Shown: one piece after another, positions 9,273 to 17,297 of the stretch | Layout of the letters: each line of letters starts with the position of its first letter | Position numbering within the stretch: position 1 is the first letter of the stretch | Assembly (NCBI GenBank): GCA_047975005.1 | Contig: JBKECW010000034.1 | Span: forward strand, 1 to 64,000 | Source: JBKEAJ01 sp047975005 | GTDB lineage: Bacteria > Bacteroidota > Bacteroidia > Bacteroidales > Prolixibacteraceae | DNA: 64,000 nucleotides | Reading direction: 5' to 3' | Program-made: the position numbers and the translations under genes | Notes under the pieces: generated by a model | The model's database searches: none | Seen by the model: the letters and a program-made list of their open reading frames with translations, nothing else | What the model was told of the DNA's origin: nothing

Positions 9273-11621
9273 ATGAATAAAATTTTTATACTAAGTATCA
9301 TGATTCTCCTTTCTTCTATATCCGAGAAAGGGGAAGCTCTAAATCGTACGGAAATTCCAAATTCTTACGAATCTAAATTTTTGGATGATGTCAAGCCAGA
9401 TAAGAAGCTAAAAATAAGTGCTGTGAAGTTGAGCCCCGAAGGCTTGTTTCAGCGAGATCAGGGAGCAGACAAAACCATAGATGGGGATAGCAAAACGGGT
9501 TATCACTCGCCATGGAGGGGTATAGATTTCGACACAGACATAACTTTTGAATATGCTCTGGAAACCGAAGGTGGCGAGATCAACACCTTAGACTATATTT
9601 TGCTAACTCCCAGACCATGGGGACAGAATGGAATAATAAAAGAGGGGGAGATATATGTCAAGTCGACTTCTAAGACCGATTACATACTTGTAAGCAGTTT
9701 TAGCTTTGATGACAGTAATGCTGCCAAAAGGGTAGATTTAGAAATCCCTGTTAAGAATCCGACAGGAATAAAACTAGTGGTTAAAGACGCATATTCGGGA
9801 GATGATAAATATTTTGTATCACTGAGAGAGTTTGAGGCTTTCGAAAATTCTGCCAAAGAAAGTTTTGCAAAGGACGAAAAGTACTTTACCGACAAGAGTT
9901 TCTCGGAGTTGGTGTCCGGATTTAAAAAGAAGGATCTACAAAAAATAGCCAATCGCTTTGTACGTAACCTTGCTGAAAACATTCTAGAAGGAACGTATAG
10001 CGACAGAGGGTTCAGAGTGCAGGAATATAGTCCTTACAGAACATTAGGGAGTCTTAGCAAAGAACTGAAAACAAATCGATACAATGCCTTTGAAAATCCA
10101 ACAGGAGTTTATTTTAAGCAAGGCGAGAAAGTGGTAATTTTTGTAGGTGATAAAGACGATTATCAGCTGAGTCTGCGAGTTACAGATTTTAGCGAAACAC
10201 CCCCCATCGACAACAACTACACACTTCAGGAGGGAGTAAATGTTCTTATTATGAAAGGTAGTGGCAACGGCTATATCAGCTACTATACTGACGATTATAA
10301 GACAGCTCCTAAGGTGAAGATTAATATTGCATCGGGAGACATAAATGGCTATTACGACATGGACAAACATGATGCATCAAGAGCACAGCAGCTTCTTGAC
10401 AGCGCGGTAAGTCCAATATTCGACTTGATAGCAAAGAATGTTCAATTATCATATTCTACTGAATCTCTAAGAACATATACAGGCAAGGATTTGTCAGGAT
10501 TAGTATCAACATATGACACAATCATTGGAATACAAAAACACATGCTTGGCTTAGCAAAATATAACAGAGCCACGACCAATCGAATGTTTGGGCGTGTTAT
10601 CTGGAAGGGATTTATGCATGCGGATGGGATTGGTGCAGCATTTCACAATACCACTATGAAAAACCTGGCATCACTCGAGCGTCTCACACAAAAAGGAGAT
10701 GGTTTGTGGGGAGTGGCACATGAGTTCGGACATGTTAATCAGGTACGTCCCGAACTTACATGGGTAGGGACAGTAGAATGCACCAACAACATTTATTCAG
10801 TTTATACTCAATATCTTTACACGCCACAAAATTTACGTTTAGAACATGAGAATATCAAAGGAGAGATAGGAGGACGGTTTAATGCCTACTTAAATAATGC
10901 TTTTATCAATAAGCAGGAATGGGGTTTACAGGCGGGTCCTGATGCAAAGTACGAAGTAAACAAAAACGGGAGATGGGGAGGAGACCATTTTGTAAAGGTA
11001 TGTCCTCTTTGGCAACTCCAATTGTACTTCCACATAGCCGGGGAAGGCAATGTATGGGGAAAGCCTTGGTTTTGGCAGGAAGTTTTTGAAGCAGCAAGAC
11101 GACACAGTGGAAATACCGACAATCATGGACAGCTACAATTAGACTTTGTAAGCTACGTCTGTGATGCTGTACAAATGAATTTATCCGATTTCTTTACAGA
11201 GATAGGAATGCTGAAACCTGTCGATAAGTACTTCGACGACTATACAGCGGCTCAAAAGACAATTACCCAAGAAATGATTGACAAGACTGTCAGTAAAATA
11301 TCAAAATATCCCAAACCTAAGCATCTTATAAAGTATATAAGTGGTAATAGTATTACAGCCTACAAGGGACAGTTACCCGTCGAAGGAACTTACAATGAAG
11401 GTATATCCACTGCTGATGACAAGATGATTATATCTCATGATGTATGGAAGAACGCAGTTGTTTTTGAGACCTACAAGGACGACGAGCTTATAAAGATAAC
11501 GCTAGCAGGAACGGGGACGAAAAACAATAGTTCTACTAGCTTAGAATATCCCAAGACCGCTACCCGTCTGGAAGCAGTAGCTTTCGATGGCGAGCGCACT
11601 TTAGTTTTTGGGAAAAGATAA
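9273..11621 (+). CDS. M60-family metallopeptidase, secreted paralogue
   Basis: This is the second M60-type zinc metallopeptidase. The signal peptide (about 1-22) has no lipobox Cys, so the protein is periplasmic or secreted, not surface-anchored like its neighbour. It lacks the BACON domain. A discoidin-like domain spans about 45-170 (KTIDGDSKTGYHSPWRG...LDYILLTPRP). The M60 core spans about 175-650 with HEFGH at 483-487 and Glu502 in TVECTNN, the same HExxH-x14-E spacing as its paralogue. An extra C-terminal segment of about 110 residues (ISTADDKMIISHD...) has no counterpart in the first enzyme. Its different localisation suggests the two act in sequence: cutting at the surface, then further cutting after import or release. 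It is the last gene of the locus, followed by a strong terminator and a tRNA. Confidence 0.92.
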   Translation: MNKIFILSIMILLSSISEKGEALNRTEIPNSYESKFLDDVKPDKKLKISAVKLSPEGLFQRDQGADKTIDGDSKTGYHSPWRGIDFDTDITFEYALETEGGEINTLDYILLTPRPWGQNGIIKEGEIYVKSTSKTDYILVSSFSFDDSNAAKRVDLEIPVKNPTGIKLVVKDAYSGDDKYFVSLREFEAFENSAKESFAKDEKYFTDKSFSELVSGFKKKDLQKIANRFVRNLAENILEGTYSDRGFRVQEYSPYRTLGSLSKELKTNRYNAFENPTGVYFKQGEKVVIFVGDKDDYQLSLRVTDFSETPPIDNNYTLQEGVNVLIMKGSGNGYISYYTDDYKTAPKVKINIASGDINGYYDMDKHDASRAQQLLDSAVSPIFDLIAKNVQLSYSTESLRTYTGKDLSGLVSTYDTIIGIQKHMLGLAKYNRATTNRMFGRVIWKGFMHADGIGAAFHNTTMKNLASLERLTQKGDGLWGVAHEFGHVNQVRPELTWVGTVECTNNIYSVYTQYLYTPQNLRLEHENIKGEIGGRFNAYLNNAFINKQEWGLQAGPDAKYEVNKNGRWGGDHFVKVCPLWQLQLYFHIAGEGNVWGKPWFWQEVFEAARRHSGNTDNHGQLQLDFVSYVCDAVQMNLSDFFTEIGMLKPVDKYFDDYTAAQKTITQEMIDKTVSKISKYPKPKHLIKYISGNSITAYKGQLPVEGTYNEGISTADDKMIISHDVWKNAVVFETYKDDELIKITLAGTGTKNNSSTSLEYPKTATRLEAVAFDGERTLVFGKR

Positions 11622-11640
11622 TAAGATTAGCACACAAAAT

Positions 11641-11678
11641 AAAAGCCCCGAATAGGTTTGTACCTATCAGGGGCTTTT
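11641..11678. terminator. Bidirectional intrinsic terminator
   Basis: AAAAGCCCC (11641-11649) pairs with GGGGCTTTT (11670-11678). An inner ATAGGT/ACCTAT stem gives a long hairpin with a 4-nt loop. T-rich tails occur on both strands. It ends the M60 transcript and also lies just beyond the 3' end of the minus-strand tRNA-Met. Confidence 0.85.
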
Positions 11679-11683
11679 CTTTG

Positions 11684-11757
11684 TAGCGAGAGGCGGGCTT
11701 GAACCGCCGACCTCATGATTATGAATCATGCGCTCTAACCAGCTGAGCTACCTCGCC
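11684..11757 (-). tRNA. tRNA-Met (anticodon CAT)
   Basis: Read on the minus strand, the 74-nt sequence folds as a complete cloverleaf. The acceptor is GGCGAGG/TCTCGCT (G·U at both ends). The D-arm is GCTC...GAGC, the anticodon stem CATGA/TCATG with loop TTCATAA, and the T-arm GGCGG-TTCAAGC-CCGCC. The discriminator is A. CCA is not encoded, as is common in Bacteroidota. The CAT anticodon could also belong to tRNA-Ile2, but the acceptor and the loop resemble elongator Met. It is not an initiator: the C1-A72 mismatch is absent. Confidence 0.93.
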
Positions 11758-11789
11758 ATTTTTCAGTCGGACTATTAATCTAACGGGAT

Positions 11790-11820
11790 GCAAAGATAAC
11801 ACTTTATACAAAACCCACAA
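11790..11820 (-). promoter_or_regulatory. Bacteroidota-type promoter for tRNA-Met
   Basis: On the minus strand, TTG (11820-11818), a 19-nt spacer and TATCTTTGC (11798-11790) match the TTTG/TAnnTTTGC consensus of the primary sigma factor in this phylum. Transcription would start near 11786, about 29 nt before the mature tRNA 5' end. Confidence 0.75.
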
Positions 11821-11851
11821 GAATATTTACTGTTTTATTTTACAATAATAC

Positions 11852-12913
11852 TTATTTCCAAATTTTACGTTCGTCCAGAGCTCTACGCCATTTGACAGCA
11901 TTGCGAGAATGCTCGGCGGAGGTTTTTGCAAAGTTGTGATAGCCCGACATGTCTTCCTTTGCACACATAAATAAGTAGTTGTGTTTCTCGTAATTTAGGA
12001 CTGCATCGATAAATTGTATTTCCGAGAAGCAGATAGGACCGGGCGGCAATCCTTGTTGTTTATAGGTATTGTATGGAGAGTCTTTTTCCAGGTGTTCGTA
12101 CAGCACTCGTCTAATTGTCGGGTCGCCAACAGCATATTTAACGGTCGGGTCAGACTCCAGCTTCATATTTTTTTTCAGTCGGTTGATATACAGACCTGCT
12201 ACGGTAGGGGCTTCGTCAATCTTTGCTGTTTCTGACTGTACAATAGAAGCTAATATTTCGACCTCTATTGGACTCAATCCGCAATCTTTTGCTTTGTTGA
12301 GACGTCCCTCGTTCCAGAATTTTTCATATTCTTTGTGCATTCTATCTGCAAAGCCTAGTGCATCGGTGGTCCAATACATTTCGTATGTATTTGGAATAAA
12401 CATAGTTGGAAAATTGTCTTTTGTGAATCCATATTTATTCATCAAGACATCGTCTGAAAATATCTGTAACAACGACAGCGAATCAGCTTGTATGTACTTA
12501 GACACCTTTCCTGCCAAGTCTTCTGCGGTTCTACAATTATTGAAAGTTGCACAAATAGGCGTTTGATTTCCGGCTCTGAGCATGTTCATCAGCTGGTTAG
12601 CATTCATTCCTTTTGTTAGTCCATAATTTCCTGGATAAATATTGTTTCCATATTTTTTCTTCTTTGCAACCCATTTGACAGCACTAATTTTCGCTATTGC
12701 TCCACTCTGGTCCAAAATTCTAAAAACGTCATCTTTTTCAGAGTTTTCAGGAATAAATATTGTTGAGTCTTCTGTAACTACAGGTGAAAATATATCACTA
12801 TATAATTTAAATGCTATTGCTCCGGTAATAACCAAGGCTATAGCAAAAAACAATATTATAAATTTAGCTGCTTTGGGGAACATCATTGCCCCTCTTTTTC
12901 TGGATATTGACAT
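11852..12913 (-). CDS. mltG: Endolytic transglycosylase MltG
   Basis: This is an inner-membrane murein transglycosylase that cuts nascent glycan strands and so limits peptidoglycan chain length. The ATG at 12913 (MSISRKRGAMMF) is preferred to the upstream ATG at 12940, because it puts a short basic segment before the single membrane helix (about residues 13-37). A LysM-like domain precedes the YceG/MltG catalytic domain. The catalytic Glu is in SIVQSETAK (Glu228). The C-terminus carries the usual FSEIQFIDAVLNYEKHNYLFMCA and HNFAKTSAEH signatures. Its length (353 residues) is normal. It is divergent from the YgjP-like gene at 12956, with a shared upstream region of only 42 bp. Confidence 0.95.
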   Translation of the reverse strand: MSISRKRGAMMFPKAAKFIILFFAIALVITGAIAFKLYSDIFSPVVTEDSTIFIPENSEKDDVFRILDQSGAIAKISAVKWVAKKKKYGNNIYPGNYGLTKGMNANQLMNMLRAGNQTPICATFNNCRTAEDLAGKVSKYIQADSLSLLQIFSDDVLMNKYGFTKDNFPTMFIPNTYEMYWTTDALGFADRMHKEYEKFWNEGRLNKAKDCGLSPIEVEILASIVQSETAKIDEAPTVAGLYINRLKKNMKLESDPTVKYAVGDPTIRRVLYEHLEKDSPYNTYKQQGLPPGPICFSEIQFIDAVLNYEKHNYLFMCAKEDMSGYHNFAKTSAEHSRNAVKWRRALDERKIWK

Positions 12914-12919
12914 AATCAG

Positions 12920-12928
12920 TATTTTTGC
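12920..12928 (+). promoter_or_regulatory. Probable -7 promoter element for the YgjP-like gene
   Basis: TATTTTTGC fits TAnnTTTGC and lies 28 bp before the ATG at 12956. No convincing TTTG lies 19-22 nt upstream, so confidence is moderate. The element is inside the 5' end of the divergent mltG region. Confidence 0.4.
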
Positions 12929-12955
12929 AAATATACACAAAAATGAATATCATGT

Positions 12956-13669
12956 ATGAATGACGATGGTTATTTGAATATCGGGGAACACCGGATTAAG
13001 GTCATCAGAAGCAAGAGGCACAGCATGAGTCTGCGCATTGATAATAACAAGAACATCTCTATACTATGCCCACTATCGACCTCTGCGAGATATATTTCTT
13101 CCTTTGTAGAAGCAAAACAATCATGGATTGACAAGGCTATGAGGAAGATTGATAATAAAATAGATCTAATCAATATAGACAGTGAAGCAGGATATATTAT
13201 GCTCAATGGCAGGAAGATACAATTGATCATCGAACATAATGACAAAATCGTCAAATACGAGTTTGACGGGAATACACTAACTCTTTTTTCTAAAACGATG
13301 AGTAATACTGTGCTGATAAGGCTAATATTTCTATTTCTGCGGCATCAGCTTGGCTCTTTACAAGAAACATTTACTAAGTATGAAAAACTAATAACTCCAC
13401 AACGTCCTGTCCACAAGGTATCATGGAGACCAATGAGATCGCGCTGGGGCAGTTATTCGTCCATGCATAATATAAGCCTAAACATAGCACTAGCAATGCT
13501 ACCAAAAGAGCTCCAAGAGCTTGTAATAGTACATGAGTTATGCCACATCCAAGAACCAAATCATAGCCGTTATTTCTATAAGTACCTCGGCGAATATTTA
13601 CCAAATTATATAGAGCTCGACAAGGAGCTTAATAGGTATAAGCTAAATTCTATTTTTTGTGAGAATTAA
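12956..13669 (+). CDS. YgjP-like zinc metallopeptidase domain protein (M48/DUF45)
   Basis: This is a cytoplasmic protein of the YgjP/PF01863 family, a small predicted zinc metallopeptidase found widely in bacteria and often near restriction genes. It has no signal peptide. The sequence starts with a beta-rich domain (VIRSKRHSMSLRIDNNKNISI...). The C-terminal part has the family signatures RMRSRWGSYSS-like (here RPMRSRWGSYSSMHNI) and the zinc site HELCH at 193-197 (VIVHELCHIQEPNHS), with a further His in the PNHS segment. Its length (237 residues) is normal. No restriction or modification gene lies nearby. Its substrate is unknown. Confidence 0.9.
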   Translation: MNDDGYLNIGEHRIKVIRSKRHSMSLRIDNNKNISILCPLSTSARYISSFVEAKQSWIDKAMRKIDNKIDLINIDSEAGYIMLNGRKIQLIIEHNDKIVKYEFDGNTLTLFSKTMSNTVLIRLIFLFLRHQLGSLQETFTKYEKLITPQRPVHKVSWRPMRSRWGSYSSMHNISLNIALAMLPKELQELVIVHELCHIQEPNHSRYFYKYLGEYLPNYIELDKELNRYKLNSIFCEN

Positions 13670-13679
13670 CACCTCAAGG

Positions 13680-14753
13680 CTAGTCCTCGCTTATATCAAA
13701 GTTCTTATGCGACGGTATTTTTCCATTCGTTGACAACAACATAGCAATACGCTGGGTATCTTTAAATTGTGCAAGTACAAGTATTAATATAACAGTAATA
13801 GGTACACACAGGAACATTCCCATAATCCCCCAAAGAGAGCCAAACAGAGCCAGAGACAACATTACTACTAGAGGCGATATATTCAGACGATCGCCCGTAA
13901 TTCTTGGTTCTATATAGTTTCCAACAACCATCTGCACAGCACCTACTCCGATAAGTACGATAAAGAATTTATTAAAAGACTCAAACTGAATAAGAGCCAT
14001 TAACGAAGGAAAGAATGTTGCTATTATCGAGCCTATCGATGGAATATAATTAAACAAGAAGATTAGGAATGCCCAAAATACCGCAAAATCGACCCCCATA
14101 ATAAGGAGCAGAATATAGCTAGCAACAGCTGTCATCAAACTCACTGCAGTCTTGAGGGTTATATAAGTCTGTGTTACTGTGCTTATCTGTTCTATTATGT
14201 CGCTTGCCTCTGCAAGTTCTTTCTTTTTGGGGAACATTGCTTTCATCTTTAATGGGAAGGCAAAGTATTCTATTACCAGAAACACTAGATATATTAGAAC
14301 AAGAACAACATTACTAGCAAATGCAGACATAGTATTTATAAGCCCTGTCATGTATTTAACTATCTGCTCACTCTTCGATATATTTTTAAACACCTCGTTT
14401 TGTTCGAGACCAGGAATGCGCGAAACTTTCTCAGCTACAGCAAGTGTCATATTTCTAATATTCTCATTGTACCTCGGGAATTCATCAATCATATTAGATA
14501 TGCTTTGTGTCAGCATTGTTCCTAGTACTGTTCCTATAAGTAGCAGTACGATAAATGCTCCTGCTATTCGTATTCCTTCGGGAATTTGACGACCTTTAAT
14601 ATTGATTTTTCCTATTTTGTTAGATACTCCTATCACAAGAAGCCAGATTACGAGTGCCATTATAAATGGGATAATTATATCTTTCCCGTAATATGCCCCG
14701 ACAAACAGCAGTGTCGTGATAACAAGCCAGTACAGTATTCTTTGAGCTCTCAT
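13680..14753 (-). CDS. AI-2E (PerM/TqsA) family transporter
   Basis: This is an inner-membrane protein of the PF01594 family. Members include the AI-2 exporter TqsA and Na+/H+ antiporters, so the substrate cannot be assigned. The 357 residues contain about seven to eight hydrophobic helices: a pair near the N-terminus (RILYWLVITTLLFVGAYYG, IIIPFIMALVIWLLVIG), another near residue 65, then a long periplasmic or cytosolic loop of about 85 residues, and a dense C-terminal half with the family motif FNYIPSIGSIIATFFP. The C-terminal tail is soluble. It converges with the YgjP-like gene, leaving 10 bp between the stops, with no terminator visible. Confidence 0.9.
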   Translation of the reverse strand: MRAQRILYWLVITTLLFVGAYYGKDIIIPFIMALVIWLLVIGVSNKIGKINIKGRQIPEGIRIAGAFIVLLLIGTVLGTMLTQSISNMIDEFPRYNENIRNMTLAVAEKVSRIPGLEQNEVFKNISKSEQIVKYMTGLINTMSAFASNVVLVLIYLVFLVIEYFAFPLKMKAMFPKKKELAEASDIIEQISTVTQTYITLKTAVSLMTAVASYILLLIMGVDFAVFWAFLIFLFNYIPSIGSIIATFFPSLMALIQFESFNKFFIVLIGVGAVQMVVGNYIEPRITGDRLNISPLVVMLSLALFGSLWGIMGMFLCVPITVILILVLAQFKDTQRIAMLLSTNGKIPSHKNFDISED

Positions 14754-14876
14754 CTTTTATTATTTAGTAGATTCGGATTTGTACAATTTAAACGATGACA
14801 TATCAGTTATTTTATTCCAGTCTCTTAAAAAATTGCGTGCAATATACGAAAACTTTCGGTTGAACAAGTATCATCT

Positions 14877-15407
14877 TTAATCCGAAGTAGCCTGTAAGCC
14901 AAAAGATACAGGAATAAGAAATTTACTCCTAACACTTTTTTTCATTCCGTCATCAAAAATATATGCAGGCTCCCACTTTGGCATCGATTCGATCAATCTT
15001 ACAGCCTCTGCATCTAAGAGCTTGTTTATTCCACGCATCACCTCGACATTGGTGATATAGCCGTCTGCTTCAACTGTAAATCTAACAATTACTTTCCCTG
15101 ATACGCACACATCACCGCCTAGAGGATATTTTAGATTATCCATAATATATTTCTTCAGAGCTCTTTCTCCTCCCGGAAATGATGCCTGTATCTCAATAGG
15201 ATCAATTATCTCTAAGGGCGGTATAGTATCGACAAACTGAACAGGCTCGCCACACTCAGACACCTCTATTTTCAACGAATCTGAATATGCGTTTTGCATG
15301 TCGACCAATTCCACTTGTTTTGAAGAGTTGCAAGACGAGAGAGAGACCACAACAATAATCAACTGAGTAACAGCAAGTAATCGAGAGACTGATTGTTTCA
15401 GTCTCAT
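14877..15407 (-). CDS. TonB C-terminal domain lipoprotein
   Basis: This is a small energy-transducer-like protein. The N-terminus carries a lipobox ending LSSC (Cys 26) where a TonB would have a transmembrane anchor. It has a short linker and a TonB C-terminal domain (about 85-165) with the typical GKVIVRFTVEADGYITNVEV and LLDAEAVRLIESMPKWEPA. A lipid-anchored TonB-CTD cannot couple to ExbBD in the usual way, so it may instead be a periplasmic binding or structural protein. It overlaps the upstream SIMPL gene by 4 bp (ATGA), so the two are translationally coupled. It is also possible that the N-terminus is simply a membrane anchor that happens to contain Cys. Confidence 0.85.
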   Translation of the reverse strand: MRLKQSVSRLLAVTQLIIVVVSLSSCNSSKQVELVDMQNAYSDSLKIEVSECGEPVQFVDTIPPLEIIDPIEIQASFPGGERALKKYIMDNLKYPLGGDVCVSGKVIVRFTVEADGYITNVEVMRGINKLLDAEAVRLIESMPKWEPAYIFDDGMKKSVRSKFLIPVSFGLQATSD

Positions 15408-16114
15408 ATAGCAAAAATTACATGCATATTAGCAGATACTTTCATTTGCTTAAAGTTTATATCCTGTAAATTACTCATACTCATATCCCCCTGCATTTTA
15501 TATTGTACATTCATAGCGCCGGAATACATCGGAGCATAAGAATTAGCATCCATAACATTAATCTTTAGTATAGGTCCCAACTCCCCACCCACTACCTGAA
15601 GTATTTCCGAACAGTCTGACTTAGCCTTTGCCAATGCACGTTTTTTTAGTTCTAGTTCAATCTCGTCAATGTTACTTACTTCTGTTTTCACTATATTAAA
15701 TGCGGAAACTTTAAGCTCCTCGCATACCACCATTGCTCGAAATGCTTTTGTAGGAGAATCGAGTTCTAGAAGGTAAGACTTACGTTTAACTACATCACGC
15801 CCTTTAAAAAAACCAGACTCAATGCCACTAGACATGTTATCGACTCTTAAATTTTTGTCAGTATCAATTTTCAAACTTCTGAGTGCCAAAATAAGATTAT
15901 TTTCCTGTTTTTCGACAGACTCGCTGCCTTTCATATCTTGCTCGCTGAGGGTTATAGAAATAGTAATTTTATCAATATTCACCATCGTGTCGATATTTAC
16001 CGACATTTCCATATACTGTCTGTTTAAAAAGTTCATTTCTTGTGCAGTTAGCATATTTGCAAACCCCCAAAAATTAATTATCATAGTTACTACACATACC
16101 GCAATTTTAGTCAT
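15404..16114 (-). CDS. SIMPL (DUF541) domain protein
   Basis: This is a periplasmic or outer-membrane protein of the SIMPL/PF04402 family (YggE-like), whose biochemical function is poorly known. A signal peptide ends near residue 25 (NMLTAQ). The body follows the SIMPL pattern: an early strand with ITISITLSEQ, a central LILALRSLKIDTDKNL, the helix LELKKRALAKAKSDCSEILQVVGGELGPI, and C-terminal strands ending in a paired KVSANMHVIFAI. Its length (236 residues) is normal. The gene's last 4 bp overlap the TonB-CTD gene. The two proteins may act on the same envelope target; this is inferred from coupling only. Confidence 0.85.
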   Translation of the reverse strand: MTKIAVCVVTMIINFWGFANMLTAQEMNFLNRQYMEMSVNIDTMVNIDKITISITLSEQDMKGSESVEKQENNLILALRSLKIDTDKNLRVDNMSSGIESGFFKGRDVVKRKSYLLELDSPTKAFRAMVVCEELKVSAFNIVKTEVSNIDEIELELKKRALAKAKSDCSEILQVVGGELGPILKINVMDANSYAPMYSGAMNVQYKMQGDMSMSNLQDINFKQMKVSANMHVIFAI

Positions 16115-16157
16115 GTCAAAATTATTTTGTTTAGCGATGCTAATATAGCAAAGAAAC

Positions 16158-16188
16158 TTGGAAAGTCAAATTTTATTACTATTTTTGC
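16158..16188 (+). promoter_or_regulatory. Bacteroidota-type promoter for the START-like gene at 16238
   Basis: TTG (16158-16160), a 19-nt spacer and TATTTTTGC (16180-16188) match the phylum consensus. Predicted transcription starts near 16192, giving a leader of about 45 nt. Confidence 0.65.
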
Positions 16189-16237
16189 GGAAACTGAAGA
16201 TTTGGGAATTTATTTCCAATAAAACACAACTTATCGT

Positions 16238-16612
16238 ATGAAAAAGAATTTTACATTAGAATTTGTGCTTAACACCTCTCCTGAGATACTTTACAAGAGA
16301 TTGCAGTCTGCCACCGGTTTATCTGAGTGGTTTGCCGACAATGTAGACGTGAGCGAAGATGTTTTTACATTTACATGGGATGGTATTGACCAACTGGCAA
16401 AGCGCACAAAAGCAAAACAAAATCAATCAGTAAGATTTGAATGGGTAGACGAAGAAGAGCCCAACTTTTTTGAATTTATAATCAGCAAAGATGAAATTAC
16501 AGGGGATGTCTCGCTAATAATTTCTGACAATGCTGACGAAGACGAAATAGAGGACTCTAAGGATTTATGGGGTCAACAAATCAATGATTTGAAAAACGTC
16601 ATAGGCGGATAG
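16238..16612 (+). CDS. START-like domain protein (Bacteroidota type)
   Basis: This is a 124-residue cytoplasmic protein that matches the START-like/SRPBCC small-ligand-binding fold found as a single-domain protein in most Bacteroidota. The visible signatures are FVLNTSPEILYKRLQSATGLSEWFADNV near the N-terminus, FTWDG and VRFEWVDEEEPNFFEF in the middle, and an acidic SDNADEDEIEDSKDLWGQQINDLK at the C-terminus. No enzymatic residues are known for the family and the ligand is unknown. It has its own promoter and converges with the PhnA-like gene. Confidence 0.88.
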   Translation: MKKNFTLEFVLNTSPEILYKRLQSATGLSEWFADNVDVSEDVFTFTWDGIDQLAKRTKAKQNQSVRFEWVDEEEPNFFEFIISKDEITGDVSLIISDNADEDEIEDSKDLWGQQINDLKNVIGG

Positions 16613-16620
16613 GACTTGTT

Positions 16621-17187
16621 TTAGTTCTTCTTGACATACTGCGTCAATATAACAATCTGCTGTCCATTTACTCGTCCTTCGATATGTTCGGCATTGTCGT
16701 GTACCAAAGATATATTTCTTACTGCCGTACCACGCTTGGCGGTAAAGCCTGCACCTTTCACATTCAGGTCTTTTATTAGCACTATTGTGTCGCCGGCACT
16801 TAATGTTGCACCATTGCTATCTTTATGCACTACTCCTCCCTCTGCTTGCACACCTAGTTTTGCCCATTTCAGCGTATCTTCTTCAAGGTAGAGCATATCC
16901 CGAAGGTCGTTTGCCCATCCTTCGTTGCTTAGTTTATGTAACATACGCCATGCCACTACCTGCACGGCAGGAACGGCACTCCACGCCGAGTCGTTCAGAC
17001 AACGCCAATGATTAACATCGGGGCTTTCTGCATTCATCTCAGTTAAGCATTTGGAGCACAAAAGCACACACTTGTCGCTATTATTCTCCTCTACCGGAGG
17101 GATTGCGTATACATTTAATTCTTTGTCAGAGCTGCACAGCTCGCACTTGTTTTCACTTCTTATTTTTAATGTTGCTTCTATTGTCAT
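16621..17187 (-). CDS. PhnA/YjdM-type zinc-ribbon protein
   Basis: This belongs to the PhnA/YjdM family. The name comes from a phosphonate operon, but the protein is not part of the C-P lyase and its role is uncertain. The N-terminal zinc ribbon has Cys15-x2-Cys18 and Cys44-x2-Cys47 (with Cys40 close by). A central segment (about 55-115) is followed by the PhnA beta-barrel domain with DSNGATLSAGDTIVLIKDLNVKGAGFTAKRGT and HIEGRVNGQQIVILTQYVKK. The 188 residues fit the longer form with the ribbon. No phosphonate genes are near. It converges with the START-like gene, 8 bp between the stops. Confidence 0.92.
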   Translation of the reverse strand: MTIEATLKIRSENKCELCSSDKELNVYAIPPVEENNSDKCVLLCSKCLTEMNAESPDVNHWRCLNDSAWSAVPAVQVVAWRMLHKLSNEGWANDLRDMLYLEEDTLKWAKLGVQAEGGVVHKDSNGATLSAGDTIVLIKDLNVKGAGFTAKRGTAVRNISLVHDNAEHIEGRVNGQQIVILTQYVKKN

Positions 17188-17297
17188 TTATATAGATATT
17201 TGGATTAATAATTTTTGGACTAACTCAAACCCTAAACAGCTAGATGTTTGTATTTATATCAGCTGCAGGCGGCGAGGCATATCTTATTTATTTATCA

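Noticed and set aside
12069..12566. 165-codon frame opposite mltG
   Set aside because: Antisense shadow of a well-supported gene; Ser-rich composition typical of reverse frames here.
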